Assembly: GCA_034231615.1 (NCBI GenBank)
Contig: CM067306.1
Span: 59,625,057 to 59,689,056 of the forward strand
Direction: 5' to 3'
Length of the DNA: 64,000 nucleotides
DNA from: Meghimatium bilineatum
Taxonomy: Eukaryota > Mollusca > Gastropoda > Stylommatophora > Philomycidae
Shown here: in pieces, positions 33,861 through 44,627 of the stretch
Numbering within the stretch: position 1 is the stretch's first letter
Layout of the letters: every line of letters starts with the position of its first letter
Notes under the pieces: model-generated
Databases searched by the model: none
What the model was told of the DNA's origin: nothing
What the model saw: only the letters and a program-made list of their open reading frames with translations
Made by a program: the position numbers and the translations under genes

Positions 33861-34720
33861 TGCTCTCTATATTTGTCTCTCGTTGTTTACTCTCCATATA
33901 TCTCATCGTTTACTCTCCATATATGTCTCTCGACGTTTACTCTCCATATCTGTCTATCGTCGTTTACTCTCCATATCTGTCTCTCGTTGTTTAATCTCCA
34001 TATCTGTCTTTCATCGTTTACTCTCCATATCTGTCTTTCATCGTTTACTCTCCATATCTGTCTTTCATCGTTTACTCTCCATATCTGTCTTTCATCGTTT
34101 ACTCTCCATATCTGTCTTTCATCGTTTACTCTCCATATCTGTCTTTCATCGTTTACTCTCCATATCTGTCTTTCATCGTTTACTCTCCATATCTGTCTTT
34201 CATCGTTTACTCTCCATATCTGTCTATCATCGTTTACTCTCCATATCTGTCTTTCATCGTTTACTCTCCATATCTGTCTTTCATCGTTTACTCTACATAT
34301 CTGCTCTTATGTTTTCTCCATGTTTGCTCGTATATTTTCCCATTTTCTCCATGTCTATCTGCTCTCTAATGTCTCCCAATGTTTGTCTGTTCGTACCATA
34401 TCTGTCGGCTCTCCCCATGTCTGTCGGCTCTCCCCATGTCTGTATACTCTTATCGTCCTTTTTCTGCCGTTCTGCTCTTTCAGTTCTCCATGTCTGCTAT
34501 TTCAATGTCTGCTTACTCAGCTCTCTTTGTCTGCGTGCTCTCTTCACGCCTGTTCTGCTCTTTCTGTATGTGTCGTCTTTCTTATAAATCTCCTTGTATG
34601 TCCGTTATTTCTATATCTTCTGTATTTCTCAGATCTCTCCATATTTGTTTACTCTCTTTCGATCTGTCTAGTTTTTCTTGTCTGTTGTATCTCTTAATTC
34701 TTCCCATGTCTGTCTACTCC
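33861..34720 (+). repeat. Second 27-bp array (TCGTTTACTCTCCATATCTG) and degenerate edge
   Basis: From 33885 to 34310 about 16 copies of a TCTTTCATCGTTTACTCTCC-type unit follow the first array with the same period. They then decay into CTCTCCCCATGTCTGTCGG-like remnants to 34720. The matching period suggests descent from the same ancestral unit. Confidence 0.85.
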
Positions 34721-34824
34721 CGTTCTTGACCGCCCCCATCACCATATTTCTACATGTATGTTGGTTTTCTTTCAGCTCTTTCTATATCTGTCGACATTCT
34801 CAGTTCTCACCATGTTTGGCTAAG

Positions 34825-34880
34825 GGGATGGAGGGGGGGGGGGTTTGAACACCCCAAACCCTACTTTATCTACAGATCTG
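34825..34880 (+). repeat. Family D fragment with G run
   Basis: A G run of about 10 at 34837 and GTTTGAACACCCCAAACCCT...TTATCTACAG match the end of the family D copies at 31960 and 43285. Confidence 0.5.
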
Positions 34881-34994
34881 CATGTGATCTTCTATGATAA
34901 GGCTGTGGTTGATCATGTACATCAAGATTATCTGACGTAAAGAGTGCTCTTCTGACGGTCTTCATTTTGATATACACAAGGTATATGAAACGGG

Positions 34995-35080
34995 CTTGTA
35001 AAACGTCACAGAAAAAAAGTCGGTTGTGTTACACGTCACAGAAAGTTGGTTGTGTATAACGTCATAAAAAGTCGACTGTT
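34995..35080 (+). repeat. Three imperfect copies of about 30 bp
   Basis: The unit AACGTCACAGAAA-AGTCGG-TTGTGTTA repeats with small length changes. Confidence 0.65.
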
Positions 35081-35207
35081 ACGAAAAATATCCGGGATTT
35101 CCACATAATATATTTGCCAAGTTCTTCTTCCGAATAGTCATGATTGCTGATCTCACACAGCGTCACCACTCTTGACTGATGATACGGATCATTGGTCACC
35201 GCGTATA

Positions 35208-35390
35208 AGGTTTTTCAGATCGAAAAGGCCCCCAGGTCGACCCAGTCTTAAATGGGTACCGGATTAATCTGGGAAGTAAAGACTGCGAGGGAGAGGAGAT
35301 GGCTACCTCCCTCATTTGCAGAGCCACTGAAATGTGGGATCGATAACTTCTCACATCCCTGCGGCATTAATAAATGCTATGGGTTACTTT
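35208..35390 (+). repeat. T-SINE copy, 5'-truncated
   Basis: Carries the body and 3' end of the T-SINE (AGGTCGACCCAGTCTTAAAT, GAGGAGATGGCTACC, GGTTACTTTACTT) without the tRNA-like head. Confidence 0.8.
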
Positions 35391-35399
35391 ACTTATTTG

Positions 35400-36318
35400 T
35401 ATGATTTATGCACCGTTATCTTCAATAGAAGACCTCTTAACTTATCCCCATTTATGCACCGTTATCTTCAATAGAAGACCTCTTAACTTATCCCCATTTA
35501 TGCACCGCTATCTTCAATAGAAGACCTCTGAACTTATCCCCATTTATGCAATGCTATCTTCAATAGAAGACCTCTGAACTTATCCCTATTTATGCACCGC
35601 TATCTTCAATAGAAGACCTCTTAACTTATCCCCATTTATGCACCGCTATCTTCAATAGAAGACCTCTGAACTTATCCCCATTTAAGCACCGCTATCTTCA
35701 ATAGAAGACCTCTTAACTTATCCCCATTTATGCACCGCTATCTTCAATAGAAGACCTCTGAACTTATCCCCATTTAAGCACCGCTATCTTCAATAGAAGA
35801 CCTCTTAACTTATCCCCATTTATGCACCGCTATATTCAATAGAAGACCTCTGAACTTATCCCTATTTATGCACCGCTATCTTCAATAGAAGACCTCTTAA
35901 CTTATCCCCATTTATGCACCGCTATCTTCAATAGAAGACCTCTTAACTTATCCCCATTTATGCACCGCTATCTTCAATAGAAGACCTCTGAACTTATCCC
36001 CATTTAAGCACCGCTATCTTCAATAGAAGACCTCTTAACTTATCCCCATTTATGCACCGCTATCTTCAATAGAAGACCTCTGAACTTATCCCCATTTAAG
36101 CACCGCTATCTTCAATAGAAGACCTCTTAACTTATCTCCATTTATGCACCGCTATATTCAATAGAAGACCTCTGAACTTATCCCTATTTATGCACCGCTA
36201 TCTTCAATAGAAGACCTCTTAACTTATCCCCATTTATGCACCGCTATCTTCAATAGAAGACCTCTGAACTTATCCCTATTTATGCACCGCTATCTTCAAT
36301 AGAAGACCTCTTCGTATC
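35400..36318 (+). repeat. 46-bp satellite array, about 20 copies
   Basis: The unit runs ATTTATGCACCGCTATCTTC, AATAGAAGACCTCTTAACTTATCCCC. Variants CTTAAC/CTGAAC and ATTTATG/ATTTAAG alternate, giving a loose two-unit periodicity. The last unit (AGAAGACCTCTTCGTATCCCC) passes directly into the palindromic element at 36319. The unit also resembles the AGTAGAAGACCTGTTCGC ends in that cluster. Confidence 0.9.
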
Positions 36319-36960
36319 CCCATTTGTGACGTTTTTTTTATTACTCTCGTGATTCTCGTTATTCATTATTTATATACTTGGAATCGTATGTCTGAATTAG
36401 CCAAGACCAACCAATAAAATTTACGAAAATCGGAAACTAGTTCATATTTACGTTTTAGTTGACATATCTCCTATACCGCCAATCAGTCACGCTTTATGCA
36501 TGACCGGGCTCCAGTAGAAGACCTGTTCGCTAAATTAAGATGAACCACTTTTGTGACGTATTTGATTATTCTTTATTCTTGTTGTTCAGTATTTATATAC
36601 TTGGAATCGAATGCCAAAAATAGCCAAGCGGACCGATAGATCGCACGGAACTCGGAAACTAGTTCATGTTTACATTTTAGTTGATAGGTCTCCTCGTGGC
36701 TGGCGACAGTACATGCCTTCTAGCTGAATTTATGAGGCTGTCATTCTGTAAGTTTTTGATTATTGTCACGCTTTCCATTGGTTAATATTTATATATTTTG
36801 AGTCGCCTTTGCTGTTTTTGGCATGCGATTCCAAGTATATAATTATTGGCCAACAGAAAACATGGGAATAACCAAGAAAAGGAACTAATGAGGGACTCGA
36901 TACTTCAGCTAGAAGGCCTGCACAGTCAAGATGACACGGGTCTCATACACAGCCGATAGG
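36319..36960. mobile_element. Cluster of palindromic MITE-like elements
   Basis: Two diverged direct copies of about 210 bp (36319-36535, 36536-36735) share TTATATACTTGGAATCG and GGAAACTAGTTCATxTTTAC. A third (36715-36930) is a palindrome centred near 36815: GCCTTCTAGCTGAA... is mirrored by TTCAGCTAGAAGGC. No coding frame. Relatives lie at 37185-37380 and 52430-52730. Confidence 0.65.
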
Positions 36961-37184
36961 CCAAGCTTTATGTCGCCAGCTAAAGAAAATCACGGTAAAA
37001 TCATTATTTTCTAGCTATGCAAGTGAGAATTGGACCAACACGATAAATCCAGAAGGAAATACCCCTTAAGTGTGATGTTTTTCTTTTCTTGTATCTAAAT
37101 GTCTAGGGGTTGGTCTGGTAGAACACGAATGAGAAATTCAGTGATTCAGACCGTGAAAGTCGACCGATATAGAAGACCTAACTG

Positions 37185-37385
37185 CTAAATGTAAAAAGGT
37201 CTTCATTTGATACGTTTTAGATTATTATGTTTTCCATTGGATACTTTTTATGTACTTGAAGTAGCCTTGGCTATTTTTGGCATGCGATTCCAAGTATATT
37301 AATATTGACCAACGGAAAACAAGGAAATAATTAAGAAAAGTAACAAATGAAGGCATCATTAATTCTGTTAGAAGGCCTGCAGTAC
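37185..37385. mobile_element. Palindromic MITE-like element
   Basis: The left arm (TTCATTTGATACGTTTTAG, TTTTCCATTGGATAC, TACTTGAAGTAGC) is mirrored by the right arm (GCGATTCCAAGTATATTAAT, GACCAACGGAAAAC, AACAAATGAAGGC) around TTGGCTATTTTTGGCATG. Confidence 0.7.
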
Positions 37386-37397
37386 TCGGTCAATAAC

Positions 37398-37560
37398 CAA
37401 GCTTCCGCCGAAGACGGATGTGTCGGACCATTGGCGCAAATAAAACGGCGACACAACGCATTTCCATTCTCTGGTTACATCCTGCTGGAAATCGAATGGG
37501 ACAATGGTCTTGCTACAAGGGAGATCCAGCAGGAGTTTGAGAATGAACGCTGAAGAAGAA
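37398..37560 (+). repeat. Family B SINE-like repeat
   Basis: A clean plus-strand copy from GCCGAAGACGGATGTGTCGG to GAATGAACGCTGAAGAAGAA. It abuts the preceding palindromic element. 37561-37959 shows no gene. Confidence 0.8.
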
Positions 37561-37959
37561 GAAGAATAACCAAGCTCAAAGATTGCAGCAGGCCTACTGT
37601 ACTATCTAATGTTTTGGTCAAGATTTTTGTAATTGTCAGAAAATCACACAAATTACCCGCTGTGCAGAAGAATTGTATCTACTTACTACAGAATAGCAAT
37701 ATCATAAACGTCATATTACTTCTACGGCGACATGCAAAAAACACATTGCACCCTGTAGCAAAGTTTTAGAGAATCACTTTTAAATTATGTTCTGGAATTT
37801 GTGGAATTATCATGTGTCATGTGACTGAATTGAACTTTTGACCTTTCTTTTCCATTTAACCTGTTTCGTTTCTTTTCTACTATCAAAGTAACAACATGCT
37901 TAAAATTTAAAAAAAAAACCGCTTTACTATTCCTTAAAAAATAGCTTGATGTGAACATT

Positions 37960-38248
37960 GCTTATATACAGTAAACACGCTGAGATCGTGTTTATATACA
38001 GTAAATACGCTGAGATAGTGTTTATATACAGTAAATACGCTGAGATAGTGTTTATATACAGTAAACACGCTGAGATCGTGTTTATATACAGTAAATACGC
38101 TGAGATAGTGTTTATATACAGTAAATACGCGGAGATCATGTTTATATACGCTAAACACGCTAAGATAGGTTGTCTATATACACTAACCACGCTGAGATAG
38201 TTATTATAATAGTTCTTATATATAGTAAGCACGCTGAGATAAGATGCC

Positions 38249-38281
<33 letters not shown>

Positions 38282-38360
38282 AACACGCCGAGATAGGCTG
38301 TATATATACACTAAACACGCTGAGATATGATGTTTATATACAGTAAATACGGTGAGATAG
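37960..38360 (+). repeat. 30-bp tandem array, about 13 copies
   Basis: The unit GTTTATATACAGTAAATACG, CTGAGATAGT degrades after 38150 and is interrupted by TA and CA microsatellites near 38255. Confidence 0.9.
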
Positions 38361-38624
38361 GCCTACACACATTTTTATCTGCACCATATTTCATGTATCT
38401 GTATCCTGTATCTAACTCATTTCTGCACATATTACAGACTAGAAATAGCGATAGTTGGGGACTGAAACTCCCTCTCCAAGTTAATGGTTTTCACAAAAAA
38501 AAAAAGGTATAGAAAAGCCTTGAAAATGATTGGATTGTCCACGAAAATTGGGAAGTCGGCTCCTTTTTCAGATTCCCAGTGAGATTACACTTTTATTCTA
38601 AAGCGTCTACAGATTAACAAAATG

Positions 38625-38905
38625 TACGCCCGTGTGTTGCCGGGGCCCGAAAGGGGAGCAAAGAATAGCAACACTGTTTTCCTTCCAGGCATGTCGTAAA
38701 AGGCGACTAAGGAGGTTATGGGATGGAGTTGGCTGTCCCATCCCATAGAGGGCCAGTGACCCAAAGCCATGCTGAAGTCGGATGTGTCAGACCGAAAGCC
38801 GCAGATATCGCAGCAGTGCTGTAAACCATGAAACAATGCATTTCGTTCTCCGGACTACATCCTGCTACCTGCAGGAGTTTGAGAACGAACGAAGAAGAAG
38901 AAGAA
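38625..38905 (+). repeat. Family A SINE-like repeat, full copy
   Basis: Runs from CCCGTGTGTTGCCGGGGCCC to GAACGAACGAAGAAGAAG. A partial copy in inverse orientation follows directly. Confidence 0.85.
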
Positions 38906-38914
38906 GAAGAACAA

Positions 38915-39085
38915 CATGTAGTCTGGAGAACGGAATGCGCGTTGTATGTTTCCAGTTTGGCTATGGTATCTGCACCTTATGCCCGGACACATTTGGCTTC
39001 GCTAGCGTGGATTTTTGGTTACTTGGACCCTCTATTGAATGAGACAGCCAACACCACTACCAAAACCTCCCTAGTAGCATCCTAG
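38915..39085 (-). repeat. Family A partial copy, inverted relative to neighbour
   Basis: TGTAGTCTGGAGAACGGAAT through CCAACACC and AAAACCTCCCTAGTAGC is the minus-strand family A order. With 38625-38905 it could fold into a hairpin. Confidence 0.7.
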
Positions 39086-39578
39086 AGCCCTGGCTCCACT
39101 GGACTGGCCACATCATCCGTATGTCAGACAAGCGCCTTCCAAAGAGATTATTCTATGGAGAGCTGTGCGAAGGTAAACGTTCAAGTGGAGGGCAGAAAAA
39201 GCGCGTCAAGGATCATCTAGAAAGCTCTCGCAAGCACTGCAGCATCGATCCTAGCTCCTGGGAGACTACAGCACTTGATCGCTCAGCCTGGCACACCCAG
39301 ATCATTGCTGACATCACGATATTTGAAAAAGAAAGAACACGGCGGGCAATCCACAAGCGCAAGAAGCAGAAGGACAAATCCGTAGATTCTCCTAATCCGA
39401 ACCTTCAGCACACCTGCATGCACTGCAATAGAACTTTCCATGCACGAATCGGACTCATCGGGCATCTACGAACTCACAAACCAAATTAGTTAATTACCAA
39501 TTTTAATTATTATTTTTTTTTTGTTGATCGCATTTAATGTTTTTCATGCCATGCTCATCTTCGCTTGCGAAGGAGAGA

Positions 39579-39610
<32 letters not shown>

Positions 39611-39611
39611 G
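39086..39611 (+). mobile_element. LINE 3' end encoding a C2H2 finger, with ATC tail
   Basis: A continuous frame (39094-39489) reads WTGHIIRMSDKRLPKRLFYG, ELCEGKRSSGGQKKRVKD, SWETTALDRSAWHTQI, and ends with a C2H2 zinc finger CMHCNRTFHARIGLIGHLRTH minus its last residues. A zinc finger after the RT is usual for this LINE group and is thought to help template binding. Then comes a 3' UTR with CTCATCTTCGCTTGCGAAGG and an (ATC)n tail at 39576-39611. 5'-truncated. Confidence 0.8.
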
Positions 39612-39929
39612 AGCCCTGACAACACAATGGCAGTTACAAAGCTTTCTGTTGGTGTTTTCGATCTTCAGCGCCTTTTCCTGATTCTATCTCTATTGTTAGT
39701 TTGTCATGGTTGATTCTTTGCTTTTCGTCATTATGAAGGTTTTTTAAAATCGAAACGTCGTCTCTATGTGTGTTTAGTTGATACATATAGCAAGTCTTCT
39801 GAATAACATCGGAAACGACTTGCGCAAGAAAATTGCACATGAATTCAACACAATAGTGAAGACAAGACACCTACGAGAGGAGTAGTTACACAGTTACCTC
39901 CTTCCACTTGCAAAACAGACAAGGACGTA

Positions 39930-41215
39930 ACCGACATTAAGAGTTAGTATGATCACCCTGCAGAATACGTATGGAAAAGTTATAGAAAGGATAGTTGCAA
40001 GACAGGTGGTCATCGATCTAGAAAGAAAGGGCGTATTCCCCGACATCCTCGGAGTATACAGACCTGACAGAGACATGACCACCAATGCAGCAATGCTGTC
40101 GTAGGATATTTACAAGGGATTTCAGGTAAAAGAAGAAACAGCGGTTGTAGCTATAGATCTGGAAGATGCGTATAACAGAGTCAGTTTCGGTGATCTCGTC
40201 CATTTACTAACTGACCTCAGCATCGACATGTGAATCATTCGATGAATAGCAATGGTGCTCATGTCTAGACCAGTTGCTTTAAAGTTGGGATACGTGACCT
40301 CGGAGATCAGAACCATAGCACCTGGATTATTCCATGGATTTCCACTGTCACCTGTGATTTTTAACGTCTGCGCTTACAAAATTGTGAGTGATCAGAACTA
40401 TAGCACCTGGATTGTCACGGATTTTCACTTGTCACATGTGATTTTTAACTTTACAAAAATTTACACTTACAAAATTACACAGATGCAGGCGGCTCGACAG
40501 GTAGAGTGCTAACTTATGTGGATGACCATTATTTTGTTACAAACATGGCAGAGACTAATATGACATAATTGAGGGTGTGCAGAATAAACTAGAAAACCTT
40601 TCGCTCTGGTACACGAGTTATAAGGCAGTCACCAGCACCTTTAAGGCAAAGATTGCCGGTTCAGGTTGAACAAGATACGTACACACATACTTCCAGCTGC
40701 CACATACATGAACATGGATATCACCAGGGAGCACATTATGAAATACTTAGAAATAACGTTCAATATCAACTTTTCTTTTGCGAAGCATGTCGGCGATGTC
40801 TTTCAGAAAGTTAAGAAGGGAATCACTTCGTTACTGCGTCTTTTCCTGTTTTTAAAGGGAAAAAACTTTTGTAGTACAGGGAGGTTTTCTATGGGCTGTG
40901 GAAATAAAGGCCGCTTTGCCATAGCAGACGCCGCGACATGTACAGGAAGGATTTTGATAAAGAAGAAGGGAGTCAGTGTATTTAAACTCATAGAATCGGC
41001 AGAGATGCAACAGCGGCAACTCTTTTAGCTGATGCAGGCAGTGGTATTGTCTGTGATGGAATATGGGCTTTCACACTGTCGCAAACACAGGATGATGATA
41101 GGTTGGTGCGAGTCCAGAATGAGGCCATGTGGAGAGTTCTATGATGTACCAGAGATACGCCAATCACTGCTATGAAGTTTCTTATAGACCTGTCTAGCAT
41201 CAAAGAAAGATAGTA
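39930..41215 (+). mobile_element. Decayed LINE reverse transcriptase (R1/I-like)
   Basis: Order of visible blocks: YGKVIERIVARQVVIDLERK, VVAIDLEDAYNRVSFGDLVH (first catalytic Asp region), RPVALKLGYVTSEIRTIAPG, GFPLSPVIFNV, then TGRVLTYVDDHYFVT (YVDD box) and KYLEITFNINFSFAKHV. An internal 85-bp duplication at 40300-40450 lies between the PLSP block and the catalytic box. Stops and shifts throughout make it a pseudogene. It abuts a T-SINE at its 3' side. Confidence 0.7.
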
Positions 41216-41480
41216 AAGTAAAGTTACACATAACATTTATTAATGCCGTACTGGTGTGAGATTTTAGTAATCTTACATTTCAGTGGCTCTGCTATATGAG
41301 GGCGGTAGTCATCTCCTCTCCATCGCAGTCTTTACTTCCCCGATTAATCCGGTACCGATTTAAGGCTGGGTCGACCCGGGAGTCGTTGCATTCTGAAAAA
41401 AAATTTCCGCCTCAAATGGGTAATGAACCGAGGACCACTCATATGCGAAGCCAGTGCGTTTACCACTGCTTACATCCTTT
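41216..41480 (-). repeat. T-SINE copy
   Basis: A minus-strand copy with a short GTAAA tail and a degraded tRNA-like head (GAAGCCAGTGCGTTTACCACT). Confidence 0.8.
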
Positions 41481-41684
41481 ATACCAACCCTTTATCCATC
41501 ACCCAGTATACCAAATTGTAGATAACAAATAAGGACGGCGCATCAAACGAGGAAGGTCTTAGATGGCAGAAACAGAAGATGCCCCACTCTGAGTGTGCGA
41601 GCTGGAAGAGATACCGAGATGCTGTGAAAGGATAGAAGTAAATAAAGGGAGAAGGTCGTTGTTTTGTCATACAGCTCGCCCGTG

Positions 41685-41958
41685 TCGTGTGTTGCCGGGG
41701 GTCCGAAAGGGGAGCAAAGAATAGCAACACTGTTTACCTTCCACGCATGTCGTAAAAGGCGACTAAGGAGGTTATGGGATGGAGTTGGCTGTCCCATCCC
41801 ATATAGGGTCAGTGACCCAAAACCATGCTGAAGTCGGATGTGTCAGGCCGAAAGGCGCAGATATCACAGCAATGCTGTAAACCATGGCACAACGCATTCC
41901 GTTCTCTTGACTACATCCTGCTAATCTGCAGGAGTTTGAGAACGAACGCAGAAGAAGT
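41685..41958 (+). repeat. Family A SINE-like repeat, reference copy
   Basis: Blocks in order: GTGTGTTGCCGGGGGTCCGA, GCAAAGAATAGCAACACTG, GTCGTAAAAGGCGACTAAGG, GATGGAGTTGGCTGTCCCAT, GTCGGATGTGTCAGGCCG, CTGCAGGAGTTTGAGAACGA and a GAAGAAG end. No convincing A or B box is seen, so the promoter type is unknown. Confidence 0.85.
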
Positions 41959-41989
41959 AATAGAGCTAGGAGGAGAGTGCCATGATTTG

Positions 41990-42430
41990 ACTGCTAGGAA
42001 ATGATACAAGAACTCGTAGAACTGTACTCAAAACCAGAAGATATCATTATTGACACGACTTCATCGCCTACCAACATGACAAGATGGCGGTGGGAAAATC
42101 TGCTGATTATCCAATCACAACATCGAGCATGAGAATGGAGATAGAGGCAGTAACATCGACTCGACGCAACCACCAACATCTCCAGTGGTTATAACAGACT
42201 CACAGAGTGTGTTGTGCAAGATAGGAAAATGCATGATAAGAAAAGAGTGGAGCATTGTTCAACAACACATGGGTCTGCTGTCCTGGTCATGCGGGAGTCA
42301 GGGCAACGAAAGAGCTGACACATTGGCGGATAAAGCTATTACGGATGGCAGTAATGAGAAGAGATCTGGCTGAATTAATTAGAGAAATCATTGATACACT
42401 ACAAAATTATGCAGGGGTGATGCTGAAAAG
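41990..42430 (+). mobile_element. LINE RNase H fragment
   Basis: VITDSQSVLCKIGKCMIRKE is followed, with a shift, by GSQGNERADTLADKAI. These are the third and fourth RNase H blocks of an I-type LINE. Upstream codons are decayed. The fragment runs into a 32-bp tandem array. Confidence 0.65.
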
Positions 42431-42432
42431 GA

Positions 42433-43035
42433 CAGTGTACATGTTCAGAGAATGATAGACATGAGAGTGTACATGTTCAGAGAATGATAGACATGAGAGT
42501 GTAAATGTTCAGAGAATGATAGACATGAGAGTGTACATGTTCAGAGAATGATAGACATGAGAGTGTAAATGTTCAGAGAATGATAGACATGAGAGTGTAA
42601 ATGTTCAGAGAATGATAGACATGAGAGTGTACATGTTCAGAGAATGATAGACATGAGAGTGTAAATGTTCAGAGAATGATAGACATGAGAGTGTACATGT
42701 TCAGAGAATGATAGACATGAGAGTGTAAATGTTCAGAGAATGATAGACATGAGAGTGTAAATGTTCAGAGAATGATAGACATGAGAGTGTACATGTTCAG
42801 AGAATGATAGACATGAGAGTGTAAATGTTCAGAGAATGATAGACATGAGAGTGTACATGTTCAGAGAATGATAGACATGAGAGTGTACATGTTCAGAGAA
42901 TGGTACACATGGGAGTGTACATATTCAGAGAATGATAGACATGAGAGTGTACATGTTCAGATAATGATAGACATGGGAGTGTACATATTTAGAGAATGAT
43001 AGACATGAGAGTGTGCATATTCAGAGAATGATTCC
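42433..43035 (+). repeat. 32-bp tandem array, about 19 copies
   Basis: The unit TGTACATGTTCAGAGAATGA, TAGACATGAGAG occurs in two forms (TGTACATG and TGTAAATG). Copies after 42890 diverge (CATATTCAG, GGTACACATGGG). The unit overlaps the end of the LINE frame (TVYMFRE), so the array probably grew from LINE sequence. A (GA)n run follows at 43060-43090. Confidence 0.9.
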
Positions 43036-43060
43036 CATTGGAGTGACCAGAAGAAAGAGG

Positions 43061-43092
<32 letters not shown>

Positions 43093-43139
43093 GGGTGCGT
43101 CCTCATTGAAAATACCAGAATAACACAAAACCCAAAACT

Positions 43140-43205
43140 GGACTGTGTGTTGATGTACCCGATGTGGTACCTCTACGACCCTTACAGGTTACGGTATGAT
43201 AGATA
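43140..43205 (+). mobile_element. Family R LINE 3' tail fragment
   Basis: GTGTGTTGATGTACCCGATG, GGTACCTCTACGACCCTTAC and a GATAGATAG tail. A tiny 5'-truncated copy. Confidence 0.6.
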
Positions 43206-43284
43206 GTGACATCCCTTTATAATAAATTGATCCGAAACGAAAAAATATATAATAACCACACACCTTCAATTTTGTAAGAAAGGA

Positions 43285-43510
43285 GGGATATCTAAAAAAA
43301 AAAAGAGCCGTTTGCCCTTCCCTCTTTTTCTTGAGAAATTTGATGACTGTTTTGTGAAAATCCAAAAAATTATTCCGGGAGGGGGGGGGGGTAAATCGGT
43401 TAGTTTATTTTTTGATAAGTTCCTAGTACTGAAAGCTATGTTATGGTTTACTATAAAAAGGGGAGGGGTGGTAGGTTTGAAATCCCCCCCCCCCCTTATC
43501 TACAGACTAG
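43285..43510 (+). repeat. Family D dispersed repeat with G and C runs
   Basis: A G run near 43381, TAAGTTCCTAGTACTGAAAG, AAAAGGGGAGGGGTGG and a C run at 43483 before CTTATCTACAG. It follows the layout of 31960-32290. Confidence 0.6.
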
Positions 43511-43579
43511 GTAATAAATCGAAATTTATCGTAGTCATATGCAATTATGTAGAATAAACTAACTCTGTGTTGTGTAAAG

Positions 43580-43645
43580 TGTTGATAAAATAGACAATTG
43601 CGTTATAACGGTATATGCTATAAAGGGATTCCGCAGTACCGATTT
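43580..43645 (-). mobile_element. Half of a pogo-like MITE
   Basis: GCGTTATAACGGTATATGCT...AAAGGGATTCCGCAGTA matches one terminal half of the family. 43646-44640 contains no supported gene; one 83-codon frame at 44003 lacks any family motif. Confidence 0.45.
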
Positions 43646-44364
43646 AACATTTCATACACACACTGCACAGCCAGAATGTGGGGATGTGCTCGCTCACAGA
43701 ATCTCTCTTAGACTAATGCGTCACTAAATGCTCACAGAAGACCGTTTTCTCGCTTTTCCTTCACCACAGTCGTTTCCTGTCTTAGATTTAAAAATATGAG
43801 AAATATGCTTGTGAAAGGAACGAATAATGAATATTTAAAAAAAACAAAAACAACATAGAATAAAACACGGGTATATACATACACAAAGCACTGAAAACGA
43901 ATTCTTTGATGTCAGTCGGAGTATAGAAATTCCACGGGATAAATTTCGCGTATTCACGCCGTTCCAAGAGGTTACGCCCCTCCCACCTTTACCCCATTTT
44001 GTTTGAGCTGGGTCCAGCGTTCCGCGTGTCAAAAATGCGCATGTGAGAGCACTGTATTGAAGACAAGTGCTGGAGCAGTTTATACCTATCTTCAAGAGTT
44101 TTCGTTGAGAGAGTCAGTTCCACCTAGAACGTCTCACCTGACCTCGCGTAAAAACAAAACATTCCAGACATCCCGGAATCGCATTCCACTGCGGGGCTTT
44201 GTGACCTTTCTGGTGTTATGTTTCTGTTATGTATTTGTAGGCGTACGTTTGTGATGTGTACGAGCATCGGTGTGAGCAATCGTTGTGCATCGATGCGTGT
44301 GTTCATGTGTAGTGTTATAATACTTCCCGGTGTCTCCATGTAAGATTCGTTGTACTGTGGTCTT

Positions 44365-44402
44365 TGTCCTGATGAAGGCTTTTTAGTCGAAACGTCGTCT
44401 GT
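44365..44402 (+). other. Hammerhead-like core motif (uncertain)
   Basis: CTGATGAAGGCTTTTTAGTC followed by GAAACGTCGTCTGTC resembles the CUGAUGA and GAAA boxes of hammerhead ribozymes, but the stem between them pairs poorly. A similar motif is at 39725-39765 and, with a perfect GGTCC/GGACC stem, on the minus strand near 45350-45377. It could mark Penelope-like or retrozyme remnants. Confidence 0.25.
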
Positions 44403-44627
44403 CTCTGTATCTCCTTATTAGGTTTTATGTTTTATTTTGGTAACACATCTACCTATTTTTGTTTATCTTGATATTTGCCCTGTTACTCTAGCCACCTACT
44501 TCCTGTTTAGTGTTGTTACCCTACACTGGGACATTTATCCCTTGATTTTTCGGTTTTACCTGGGATTGTTCAGGTTTTAAAACGTTGTCCCAGCGTCCCG
44601 ATCTATTTAAACTTTCGATTATGTCCC

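Noticed and set aside
32569..34697. Long open frames of up to 682 codons suggesting a repetitive secreted protein
   Set aside because: The repeat unit is 27 bp, so all three frames stay open automatically. Frames lack a start context and codon preference and consist only of array sequence.
39094..39489. Host C2H2 zinc-finger gene
   Set aside because: The single finger follows a LINE RT C-terminal end and precedes an ATC-tailed 3' end, as in known LINEs.
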